Translations under genes and position numbers: made by a program
Notes under the pieces: generated by a model
Seen by the model: only the letters and a program-made list of their open reading frames with translations
Told to the model about the DNA's origin: nothing
Databases searched by the model: none
Part shown: positions 10,050-19,703 of the stretch, in pieces
Layout of the letters: every line of letters starts with the position of its first letter
How positions within the stretch are numbered: position 1 is the first letter of the stretch
NCBI GenBank assembly: GCA_001247695.2
Contig: LGRX02034704.1
Span: 36,830-100,829, forward strand
From: Cymbomonas tetramitiformis
Taxonomy: Eukaryota; Chlorophyta; Pyramimonadophyceae; Pyramimonadales; Pyramimonadaceae
DNA length: 64,000 bases
Reading direction: 5' to 3'

Positions 10050-11314
10050 TAGTCGTCGGTGTCGTAGCCAGTGAGGTCAACCGGCGCGATGGCGGCGTGG
10101 TTGACAGTCTGAACGAACCCAGGGAACTCACCGTCCGTCGTGGCGGTCACCCGCGCCGATTGAAGCGGCACGGGCTTCACCTCCCCCACCTGCGAGACAG
10201 GCATAGCAGGGGCCGGCACGGCGGATGCCGATGCCGCCGCACCACCTGCCGGAACCTGCTCCTCCGGCGATGACCCCCGCTGCCGCGGGGCCACACACCA
10301 GAGCCGACGCATGCGGCCGGAGAACTCCCTGTGGTGGGAAGGATGCGTGAGTATAGTGCACCCTGGAGTTCGCCGCGGCATGGACCTCCGCGGCGAGATC
10401 GACCAGCCGCTGATGAATGTCGTCACCTGCGGGCTCGTCGGCAGGCGGCTGCGGCTTTACCGTGAAGCCGTAAGCGGACACGTCGATCCCGCCCACCGCA
10501 CCCGCACAGAGCACCGCAGGCGGCCCGTACGTAGAGGCCGCACTGGCAAAGGCCTCCGCCCCATCATCCGCCGCCTGCTGGAATAAGGCACACATGGCCA
10601 ACGCACGCACCCCCTCCGCGTCCTCCTCGTCGATGGGAATGCAGAATGCCGCGGCCGAGTGCGGGGGATGCGTACGCCCGCCCAAAGGACAGTCGCGGTA
10701 GAAATGGTACTGCTCACCTTTTCCAGCCTTCTTGCACCTCCCGCAGAAGGGCTTCGCCTTCTGATCGTCGCGGTCGAACCCGACCGCCGGCAACGGGTGC
10801 GTGCCAACGCGGAAGCCCCGCTGGGTATCGCGCTGCTGCGGCTGCTGCCGCCGCTGCCGCTGCGGCTGCTGCCGTTGCTGCTGCTGCCGTCCGCTTCGCG
10901 CTGCTGCCGCAACAAATCCTGCAGCTCCTGGATCTTGCCGAGGAGAGCGCCGTACTCGGTGCTGGAGAGCTGCGCGGAGATGCCGCCCTCGCACGACACC
11001 GCCTTCCCCGCCTCCGTCTGCGCCCAAGCCTGATAAATTTCCACCACAAGAGAGCGGAGAGATGCCAGAGAGACATGGGCGAGGTCAACAGCCAGAGGGT
11101 ACCGCACCTTGACCGCAGTGTAAAACACCGGGTCCAACCTGTCGTACATGGAGAGCTTCCTGGTCTCCTCGGTGGGCGTCCAGTCCGTAGCCTTGTTATC
11201 CCGCACCAGACGCTGCTCCCGAGCCAAAACTGGCTGCGGGTCAGTGTCTGCGGGATAACGCAACGCGGCGTGCTCCTTCTGGTGCGACTCACGTAGCGCC
11301 ACCGGCACACAGCC

Positions 11315-11996
11315 CTTGTGGCTACTGCCCGACGCTCCAGTCCTACCACAAGGACCGAAGTAAAAGGGGGCTAGCCGCCACGATTTTTCGATGTAGTTGA
11401 TGTTTGAGTGCTTAAAGATCATCGTTGGGTGCCCAAATATTTATTAATTAAAAACATGTGCCGGGTGATATACTCGATATGGGTATGCACTTGTGAGGGC
11501 TGAAGACGTGGGGGTAAAATTAATTCAAATTAAATAAAAAGGCCAGTCCTATCACAAGGACCGAAATGTTTCTCACGCTAGCTACCTCCACTAAGGTCCT
11601 GTAAAAATTCGAAGACCTATGTTGTCAAGTTCGCGAGCTGCTCTTTCTGCAGTGTCTTGTGAAAAAAATGATCGGAGGTCATCTTCGCCCTCAAAATATC
11701 GGTTGAAGTTGCCTGGGTATACAAAATCCGAAAATGTCACTGTGGTGTGGTTGGAATTTACTGATTTTTAACGCTACCCGTGCTTAATGTTGATAACGTA
11801 GCATGAAATTGCGACATTGTTTAGGCAAGCGGGCAAAGGGGTACTCAGTTTAGGTCCCAATGAGACTACAATCCGGAGGATAGGCACTAGGAGCATCAAG
11901 AGGATGTTTAAAAAAATTCCCGCGCGTCCGGTCCTTGTGATAGGACTGAACGAGATTCCAGTCCTTTCACAAGGACTGTCGGGCAGTAGCCACTTG
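11315..11996. mobile_element. TGGCTACT-family TIR transposon, copy A
   Basis: A 674-bp element at 11319-11992 with termini TGGCTACTGCCCGACG and (inverted) TGGCTACTGCCCGACAGTCC, flanked by the 4-bp duplication CTTG (11315-11318, 11993-11996). Four palindromes of the AGTCCT-N6-AGGACT type sit at 11339, 11545, 11930 and 11960. Measured from the right end they lie about 15 and 45 bp in; from the left end about 20 and 226 bp in. The layout is the mirror image of copies B and C, so this copy is inserted in opposite orientation. No ORF of note. It splits gag-like gene 1 at a Lys codon. Confidence 0.88.
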
Positions 11997-12153
11997 ATGA
12001 TGATGTCCACCAGAGCTCGCCTCCCATCCCGGTCAGACGAGGCGTCAGTACCAGTCAGCCAGACGAAGGCGTTGCTGTGCTTCTCGATGACCAGATCCAG
12101 AACGTCGTAGAGCAAGCCGTTCACCCTGCCCACCACATGAGCCAGGGGGTCGT

Positions 12154-12318
12154 TGCTGAATATATCAGCTTGACTGTATATTCGCGGTTTGTGACAATCA
12201 GAATAGATAAAAGGCGAGAATTAAGAGAAGTCTTCCCGTTATATGTTCGGGGTCTAGGGTTCCGGGACTGGTGATAGCCATACACCCTAACTATAGGAAT
12301 GACAGTCGGGGCGTCACT
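12154..12318. repeat. Dispersed repeat S, copy 1
   Basis: A 165-bp block from TGCTGAATATATCAGC to GGGGCGTCACT, about 95% identical by eye to 18314-18478. It lies at the 5' edge of gag-like gene 1. It starts with a short palindrome (GCTGAATATATCAGC). No clean target duplication, so its class is undecided (short solo LTR or MITE). Confidence 0.8.
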
Positions 12319-12803
12319 AGGGTGGTGACTGGCAAACCAGCAGGTGGTCACGGAACTGAAAACAAACACCTACTCGGCTTCGGTGGAAATAAGCATCTTA
12401 CAGGAGGACCTGTCCTTTCTGGCAGGGTGACTCCCGAAACTAGCAGTCAGCGGGGCATACTGCAGAATACAGATACAGTTAAAACACTAAACTAAGCCCA
12501 TCTTGGGGCAACCCGGACCAACAGCATCTCAAACTGGAGGCAGGCTAATCTCGATCCCGTCAGCTCTAGCCACCTTGACAGCGCCCGGGAGAGCCGGCAC
12601 CACTGTCACAACGCCCAGGAGAGCTGGTACCACTGTTCTCTGAGCCATAGCCGGTGTCTGCATCTTCCGACGAATCATGCGTGGTGCAAAATGAGAAACT
12701 GCCGATGTTGTGGTTCCCGATTGGTGACGGCGGGATGGCCGCGGGCGATAGCACACCAGCACCACCGACCTCGTCGTCGGTGTGCTCCGATGCCGCGGAT
12801 AAT
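12319..12803. other. Non-coding interval between gag-like genes
   Basis: No gene recognised. A minus-strand frame runs through here but looks like the decayed downstream sequence of gag-like gene 2. Confidence 0.3.
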
Positions 12804-15276
12804 TCATGCGTGGGGCAATTTTGGGTAGAACCCAAACCTCGATTGTCGATTGAAAGCGTGCTGGAAGTCGTTGTCGTTGCCAGGAACACCTCCGGGTGTC
12901 CATGAACGACACCACCGACCGGTGGAGCCGCGTCGGCGCCCATGCTGACACCACCGAAGGCTGAAGCGGCCGACGGCACACACAAAGAAAAGCATGCAAA
13001 CCGCGAGAGATGTTAGGGCGGAGTACCCAAAACCCAACGGCGGTCTGCCGCATCCCAAAGTCTGTCGTGGTGGCGGAAGACCCTCGTCGTCATCCTCGGA
13101 GTCCTCCTCCGCCACTGAAACGGAGTCCACGGGTGCAACCGGCCCCATGCAATGCATCGCAAGGGTCGGTTCAGGGCCAGTCAGGTCTAGCTCGACCGCA
13201 AACTTCTCCATGAAGGACACGTCCGGCTCGTGGGCGTGCAGCGCGCTGACGGGGTACATCCCCTCGTCGGACACCACCGACTGCGGAGCGGTAGGCGGTG
13301 CTGGCGGCGGCGGCACGACCAGAGTGTCGGCATGGACCTTGCCGTGGACCTTGAAGCTGTTGATGTTGACAACACTACCAACCGCGCAGACCCTGAAGCG
13401 GGTGTCAGCGGGCTGGCAGCACTCCAGATACTCGTCGATGGCGTCGGGTACCCGCTCCTCGGTGGCAGCGAAGGAGAAGGCGGAGACGGTGTCGTAGAGC
13501 TCCGGTTTTCCATCCGCAATGTAGCAGACGGCGTCGAAACGAGCGGCGTCGTTGCTCTCCATGGCATTCTGGAACAACGCGGCGAAGACGTCGTGTTCGC
13601 TGTCCGTGATGCTGAAGCCGTGTGCGCCAACATGTCCACGTGACCCGCCGTTCGGGCAGTCGCGGTGCCAGTGCTTCTCCGCCGTAGCGGAGCATGTGCG
13701 ATTCGCGCACAAGGGAACGAACGTACCAGTAGGCTTGTGGAAAGCCACCTTCTTTGAAGGCCCTCCACGCCCATGTCTCTGCGAGAAGTTACCGTGCTCG
13801 GGAAGTGGCGTCGTACCGAAACGGTAACCGTCACCATGCCCACCCCGACCGATGGCGTTCTTCTTCTTGTCGGCGCGGGTCGTGAAACCCTTCGTGTCGT
13901 CGATACGGTTGTTGAGGGACTTGATCTCTTTCTTCATGTCATATAGTTGGTCACGGATCTCGTTGAAGATGGACTTGAAGTCGTTCTCGTCTTGCTGTCC
14001 AGTGAGGGCGAGGGCGGAGTGCTTCTGCGTAGCAGGCGGGACGTGCGAGTCGCTCCCGTTCTGAGCGTAGCACTCACGAGCCCATTGCTGAATGGTGGCC
14101 AGGGACTCTGCCGCACGCTGGTCGTGTAGCAGGAGCCAGTTGACAACCGGCGCAAAGAAATGGGGTCGAAGGACTTGATGAACACGGACTTGACCTCCAT
14201 GTCGTCGAGGGTGCTCTTCCGTCGAGCTGACCGAAGAGCGGCGTTGAAGGCGGCGATAGTCCGCGACGGGTCGTGCTTGGTGATCTTGATGACCAGAAGG
14301 TCTGCGATGCCCTGGAAGGGTCCGCCGGAATCCAGAAGCATCCTGGCAATCTCCAGCAACACCCGTTTCCCATCAAACGGGTGCGTCTCCGCCGAAGACT
14401 CCATCCAGTCTACCGCGGGCGACACCGGAGCGACAATGTACTCAAGCGTCGAAAACAGCAACCTGTTCGCCCCTGACCCTGATTATGATGGAAATATTGA
14501 ATTTCGACGGTACTACGCCATGTCATGCGCATATGCGGCGATTAATACGGCTAGTATGATATTAAATAAAGGGCTTACAAAATTAGTTTTGGTGACACCC
14601 TCGAGGGTTAACAACATACGCACCAACCCGAGCTCGTGCAACAAGGCCTAGAGTTGTCGGTACCCTAGATCCTTGTGGTAGGATCTAGCATATTAATTAA
14701 AATTCTGTGAAAGCACCCACCCAAACCACGCTAAGATTAAAGGTCAAACCATCGACATTTCAAGCAAACCAATGTTATAGATAATTCAAAAGGTTCATAA
14801 TTATTGCCCCAAAGCATATGCCGGGCCAAGAAATACGACATACAACGTCGCCATGCACATTTGCGCTAGATCCTTGTGGGAGGATCTGGATTAAGGATAG
14901 TAGCCACTCAGACAGAGCGAACAGGCTGCAAGGTGGCATCCTCCAGGTCGAACAGAGAAGAAAATGCGGCCTCTTCAGTGATGAAAATGTCCCGTAACGC
15001 CAGAACCAGACGGGCGAAAACGGAGCTGACATTCGATTCCGCTCCAGTAAAGCGTCCAGTTTTGTCTTCACAAACCTTCTTGATGACGAGCTTGGCGGCT
15101 CGCTCGTCGAAGGATTCCTTCGCCAGACGTCGCACCTCGTCGAGGAACTTCGCCCCTGCCGATTCAGCAGCTGTAGGGGTGGCTGGCGTAGTCGCATGTC
15201 TGGCTGCGGCGTCGTCGAAAATTATAACTAGGGATCGGCGGGCGGCCGCGGTGTGAGATCTAGTATAAGCGGTCAT
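12804..15276 (-). pseudogene. Gag-like polyprotein gene 2, broken
   Basis: Minus-strand gag-like gene. An N-terminal piece starts at ATG 15276 (MTAYTRSH) and runs to a stop at 14908 created at the edge of a TGGCTACT-family end. A middle helical part (14461 down to about 13934, with EYIVAPVSPAVDWME and SVFIKSFDP) shifts frame near 14160. It then continues from 13937 with a coiled-coil-like start (KKEIKSLNNRIDD), a zinc-knuckle variant CANRTCSATAEKHWHRDC (C-X4-C-X6-H-X4-C), an acidic Pro-rich region, the block TLGCGRPPLGF, and a hydrophobic stretch (SLAVCMLFFVCAVG) near 12960-13010. The domain order matches gag-like gene 1. No pol is attached. The frame breaks and the insertion make it a pseudogene. 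Confidence 0.7.
14667..14906. mobile_element. TGGCTACT-family, truncated copy D (one end only)
   Basis: The right terminus, ending AGTAGCCA at 14906, carries palindromes AGATCCTTGTGGGAGGATCT (14868-14887) and AGATCCTTGTGGTAGGATCT (14667-14686). They end 19 and 220 bp from the terminus, the same spacing as the +20/+222 end of complete copies. The opposite terminus is missing. The arms are AGATCC/GGATCT here instead of AGTCC/GGACT elsewhere, a paired change that preserves the palindrome. Confidence 0.75.
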
Positions 15277-15599
15277 GATGAAATGACTATAGAGAGAGGG
15301 TGAGGTAAATAATGCGAGGCGAGGCGAACGGTCTGGGCGACGGCTTGCCAGTTGTGGCGGGTCGTCGAGGAGTGACGGGTAAACAACAAATAATACGAGG
15401 TCGTGTGGGACGAAAGGATGCGATCGATGTTGGACGGTGTACCGGAGACCAGAAACAACAAAATCCAGCCCAACGATACTGCACGGAAAATAAAATGCCA
15501 ATAACGCGCGCCCCACCCACGTCCAATCAACCGTGCGCCCGTAACTGAGCCATACCGCCCATACCGAAAACCTCGCTAACGCGGGTCCCTCACCCCATC
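15277..15599. other. Upstream region of gag-like gene 2
   Basis: Sequence upstream of the ATG at 15276 on the minus strand; no separate gene. It may contain the leader of the retroelement, but its LTR is not recognisable here. Confidence 0.3.
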
Positions 15600-15894
15600 T
15601 CAATGGCTACTGCCCCGCAGTCCTTGTGGGAGGACCAAATCGACGATTTGGTCCTACCACGAGGACCATTGTTCCGATAATTTAATTGGCCATCTCCCGT
15701 GATTTGTGGTGTCTAACCAATGAAAGGTGGTATATATAGGTCCTATATTAATTTATTTGAACGCTGGTTTGGCCTATATCCATCCCATATATCCATGACG
15801 AACGCATTTCAAACCTCTACACTCAAATTTTTCAAAACGGATTTTCTGGAACATTCAAAATGTGGCAAATTAGTGACTCATCTTCAATAATTAT

Positions 15895-17478
15895 TTACCA
15901 AACATATAGGTAGGCTATTTAATTTAGAATATTTTTTCATAAGTTTAGAATACCCCATTTTATCGTTAATTTAGAATAAGTTTTCTTTATGTCATCCGGC
16001 TATGACCGGTGCATGCATCCATGACGTTGTACCTGTACCTGTTGAGCTATCCCCATGCCATGCGAAATATTACACTGAAGAGTTGTCTTGCCGTGATGTC
16101 CATATGTCCGAATGGAACCAAAAACCGTTCGATTAAAATCGAACGGTTTTTGGTTCCATTCGGAAAGATTCACGGCCGTGAATCTAAAAGTCACGGCCGT
16201 GATTAACGACTCTTTACGCATAATGACTTTTATTATTTGCCATCTTTGCCACAATAGACACTCACGGCGTGTTCTGCTTGACAAAAAGTAAGTAACTTGA
16301 AGCCTTGAGCTTCAACTTACTGAAAGATATGCCCTCGGCTGTTTGGCATCTTTGGGTTTGGGTGTCACGTTCGAACCCAAACCCAAAGCATCTGCCTTAG
16401 AAATAGATTGCGCGTTTCGCGCACAAGTAACTTGAAGCCTTGAGCTTCTGGTAACTTAAATATATGTATCTTGGCAGTATTCGTGCCAAGTTCGTGCTCT
16501 AGGACGCACGGGAAGCCCTCGGCTGTTTGGCATCTTTGGGTTTGGGTGTCACGTTCGAACCCAAACCCAAAACATCTGCCTTAGAAATAGATTGCGCGTT
16601 TCGCGCACAAGTAACTTGAAGCCTTGAGCTTCTGGTAACTTAAATATATGTACCATGGTAGTATTCGTGCCAAGTTTCGTGCGTTAGGACGCACGGGAAG
16701 CCCTCGGCTGTTTGGCATCTTTGGGTTTGGGTGTCACCTTCGAACCCAAACCCAAAGGCAAAGGCATAGGACAGTTTCGTAGATTCTGTCCCGATGCCTT
16801 TGCAACCTCGCTTGCTAACTCATATTACAATGAATATTCAACATTCAAGCGTTGGATACCCCACGCCAACGGGAAGCGCTCGGCTGATTTGTTATTTGGG
16901 TATGCGCACCCAAATGACAAAAAACGCATCTTTGAAACTCGTTAGTTTCAAAGATGCGTGGCCGATGCCTTCGTGCTTATGTGTGTTAATCCATATGAAA
17001 TATTCCATGGAATAAATGTGAATATCCCGCACAAACGGGAAGCGCTCGGCCGTTTTGTAAAATTAGGGTGCACCCAAAATACAAAACGCATCTTTGAAAC
17101 TCGGAAGTTTCAAAGATGCTTGCCGGTCGCGTGCAGCGGTAAAAGGCAAGTCAAAGGGTTTAGAATCTAGAAGAAGTACAGGGGCCTTTTTTTCAAGCAG
17201 GACACGCCGTGAGTGTCTATTACAACGGCGCCCACCATTATCACAAGCGAGACAAACCTTCTTAAAGCTTTTTGGAGGCTTCCTCATGATGGCACCAGCG
17301 GGAACGAGAGCGTTTGACCTGTGTGCACATTATTTGAACACGAGTCGTGAAAAGGACCACCGGTCATAGCCGGATGACATCAAGAAAACTTATTCTAAAT
17401 TAACGATGAAACGGGTTATTCTAAGATTAAGAAAACTTATTCTATATTAATTATTTTTCCAAACATATATCAACACTA
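15895..17478. repeat. Large foldback structure inside copy B
   Basis: Imperfect inverted arms of a few hundred bases: 15895-16010 pairs with about 17355-17478 (shared CATCCGGCTATGACCGGTG and AACTTATTCTAAATTAACGA blocks), and 16249-16285 pairs with 17188-17222 (GACACTCACGGCGTG). Within the left part, 16109-16164 is a perfect 27-bp hairpin with a 2-bp spacer. Sites such as TCACGGCCGTGA add further short palindromes. This looks like an independent foldback element nested in copy B. Confidence 0.75.
16276..16765. repeat. Tandem repeat, about 184-bp period
   Basis: About 2.6 copies of a unit containing GCCCTCGGCTGTTTGGCATC (16331, 16515, 16700), an internal hairpin TTTGGGTTTGGGT..ACCCAAACCCAAA, and AACTTGAAGCCTTGAGCTTC. 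Related but diverged blocks continue to about 17130. Confidence 0.85.
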
Positions 17479-18313
17479 CACCTGCGCGGATACCATCAAA
17501 TTGAACCTATAGATATGTCCCAATCATATTTGGGCGGTAGGCCCGGTTGGAATGCATATATTGGCTCGTTGGCTCGTTGGCTTCCCCTCTAATATATTGG
17601 CTCGTTGGTTTCCCCCTAAAACAGTGGTCACGCGAGCTGACCAGCCAGCCATCATAATTGCTTGCTAGAGGGCATATATCGCAAGGTTGGTGTGTGCGGC
17701 ACATTAAATCTTCAAGTATATATGTATTGCGAATTTCTGAAAGTCTAACATCATCCAAATATCTTATTTTTCGACTGGCGTGTACATTTTAGAATGGATG
17801 AATGCCAATTTCTAAAGTCCGAAATTCACTAAATTCGGAATTTGCATTGTGTTGAACATGCGCCATGCTGAAATAGAGCGGAAATGATGATGAGGGTGCG
17901 AAGTAACCGATTCAGTTATCTTATTTGGTCATAAACTCAAGATGTATAACCATGAGCATCACCGTGAGCCCCCATGTGACTCCTAATACTCAAAATAACG
18001 GTGGTCCTTGTGGTAGGACCACCATTTTCTTCAAGCTTTTGGTGAAATTACACCCCTAAAGCGTGTCGTTCAACCACACACCTAAAGTCTCATGGGGGCC
18101 GCCGCTATAAGAAATAAAATTCATTTAACTCATAAATATCATGTGCAAATGTTGCCTGTGCCTCAAATAGTCGATTTGGTGATCGAAACCGCAATTGCCC
18201 ATTGGTCCTTGTGGTACGGACCATGAATTTGGGTAGTAGCCATCAAGCGTCGGCGTTTAGCCAATCATGGCCAGTGTCGCAGTGTAAAAATTAAGAGTGC
18301 GTGGGTCCAAACC

Positions 18314-18478
18314 TGCTGAATATATCAGCTTGACTGTATATTCGATGTTTGTGATAATCAGAATAGATAAAAGGTGAGAATTAAGAGAAGTCTTCCCGTT
18401 TTATGTTCGGGGTCTAGGGTTCCGGGACCGGTGATAGTCATACACCCTAACTATAGGAATGACAGTCGGGGCGTCACT
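18314..18478. repeat. Dispersed repeat S, copy 2
   Basis: Second copy of the 165-bp repeat at 12154-12318, same orientation. Here too it abuts a minus-strand gag-like coding fragment (18479-18686), so S may be a common neighbour or insertion target in these retroelements. Confidence 0.8.
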
Positions 18479-18790
18479 TCCAACAGTCGTCGAGGTCAAA
18501 GGAGGCCAGCTCCAGTCCAGCCGATTGAAACTCCGTACGTAGCTGCACCACCGGATCGGAGAGGAGGCCAGCGTCGTTCGTACTGCGGAAGTGGTGCTTC
18601 TTGTCACCAAGGACATCCTCGCGGACACCCGCTTGGCCCATTGACGATGACGATGCGCTTTGTAGACCTCGTCGACCAGCTTGCACCGCTCCTACAAGTA
18701 CTTCCTGGTCGCCACGTCTGCATCCTCATTTGAAGTCGGATTGGGGGTCGGAACAGCTGGCGTACGCACCGTCGGACTGTTTCGAACCCT
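18474..18790 (-). pseudogene. Gag-like N-terminal fragment
   Basis: On the minus strand a frame from 18686 reads GQAGVREDVLGDKKHHF and then LRTEFQSAGLELASFDLDD before being cut by repeat S at 18478. Composition and position resemble the N-terminal regions of the gag-like genes nearby. No further part is attached. I infer a retroelement remnant; no family motif proves it. Confidence 0.35.
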
Positions 18791-18796
18791 GTCTTA

Positions 18797-19205
18797 TAGC
18801 CCCAGCGAGGCATCGATGTCACTGTCCCTCTCAAGGGACTTCTTCAAGTGATTACACCCATACTCTGAAAAGCCTGAGGGGAGGTGGTACGCATGCGCGC
18901 GGTCGGGTGTCGTGGCGGAAAAACGGCAATGTGCAGTAGCCGCGGAGAGGAGCGAAGAGAGCGAAGCGGCGAGGGGCACTCGAAGAGGCCGTCGAAGTCG
19001 AAGGTGTCGCGAACACCAACCCAAAAAACAGTAACCAGCAGGGCTAGTGACCGGTGCAAAACTGAAGTCGAACATTGCTAAGACCAACCCGGAACGAAGC
19101 TCGTTCCCCATGGCCGCCACTCCCAGTCGCTCACCGCAAACAACTCATACCATAATTCCTAGTCGCACCCAAACGCGCCCGCGCGCACCACCTCTCCAAG
19201 CGGCC
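18797..19205 (-). pseudogene. Repeat E copy 2, left part
   Basis: Homologous to 6026-6460, with the same minus-strand hydrophobic ORF remnant (block FWVGVRDTFDFDGLFECPS). It is split by the LTR retrotransposon 19211-21746 exactly at GTTTA; the right part resumes at 21747. Confidence 0.6.
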
Positions 19206-19210
19206 GTTTA

Positions 19211-19450
19211 TGACGGAGATGCCAACTTTCCCCCCATAGATAGGGGGGGAGCAGTGGTGCACCTTTCTGTCACCCCTCGCCTGGCTGTCACTTGCAGTGC
19301 TGTCCGTGTCACTGTGTCACAGGCTCCCGAACCCTAAAGTCTGTTCAACATTTGTTATTATCAACTTTAGACTTCACCAGCCTGACACGCCTGCCCTTTT
19401 CCGCTTCACAGTGACAGTCAATATATACACATATATCTCCTGTTCTATAA
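19211..19450 (+). repeat. 5' LTR
   Basis: 240 bp, TGACGGAGATGCC to CTGTTCTATAA. It contains runs of C and G around CCATAGATAGGGGGG. The first internal bases, GGTTATAGCCC, are the candidate primer-binding site; GGTTAT also follows the 5' LTR of the element at 42015-43851. Confidence 0.9.
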
Positions 19451-19703
19451 GGTTATAGCCCACGCACCTTCAGTGTTGGCTTGGTTTTTGTTCTCTGGTT
19501 CGCTTCGCGCCTTGCGACTCTACCCGACATCTATTCGACATCTTCCGACATCCCGACATCAGCGCCGGACCGCCTTACAACAGCACCGGCCGACACCGCA
19601 TTGAGCCACCTCCCGACATCTATTCGACATCTACCACCGGTTTTTTGCCGCACACCCAGTGTGCTTCAATTCACCGCTGGACAAACGCTATTTTATTCCC
19701 GCA

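Larger units (their letters stand above)
8807..12153 (-). pseudogene. Gag-like polyprotein gene 1, broken and carrying two transposon insertions
   Basis: A minus-strand gag-like gene of an LTR retrotransposon, recoverable in pieces. From 12150 downwards: an alpha-helical capsid-like region (LLYDVLDLVIEKHSNAFVWL); the insertion 11319-11992; then more helices, a coiled-coil-like segment (KIQELQDLLRQQ) and a Gln-rich tract where the frame shifts (about 10850-10890). A zinc-knuckle-like motif CGRCKKAGKGEQYHFYRDC (C-X2-C-X9-H-X4-C) lies near 10690-10750. The second insertion, MITE 9493-10049, comes next. Beyond it a block YGCGKPPRGF is followed, after another shift, by a hydrophobic segment (GGFIFSFLSFFASQ) and a Tyr-rich tail ending near 8807. 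The coding frame is continuous across both insertion points once one target duplication is discounted. The gene is homologous in layout to 12804-15276. No RT or integrase is linked to it. Confidence 0.7.
15600..18246. mobile_element. TGGCTACT-family TIR transposon, copy B (long, with internal foldback)
   Basis: A 2639-bp element at 15604-18242 beginning TGGCTACTGCCCCGCAG and ending, inverted, TGGCTACTACCC, with the 4-bp duplication TCAA at 15600-15603 and 18243-18246. Palindromes of the family type lie at 15619 and 15650 (left, +15 and +46) and at 18003 and 18205 (right). The two left ones fuse into a near-perfect palindrome of about 47 bp. The interior has no convincing ORF; it holds a large inverted-repeat structure (15895-17478) and a tandem repeat, described separately. 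Confidence 0.88.

Noticed and set aside
10646..11296. Plus-strand ORF of 216 codons across the gag-like gene 1 region
   Set aside because: It is antisense to a better-supported minus-strand gag-like frame with a zinc-knuckle motif and is a shadow of its GC-rich repeats.
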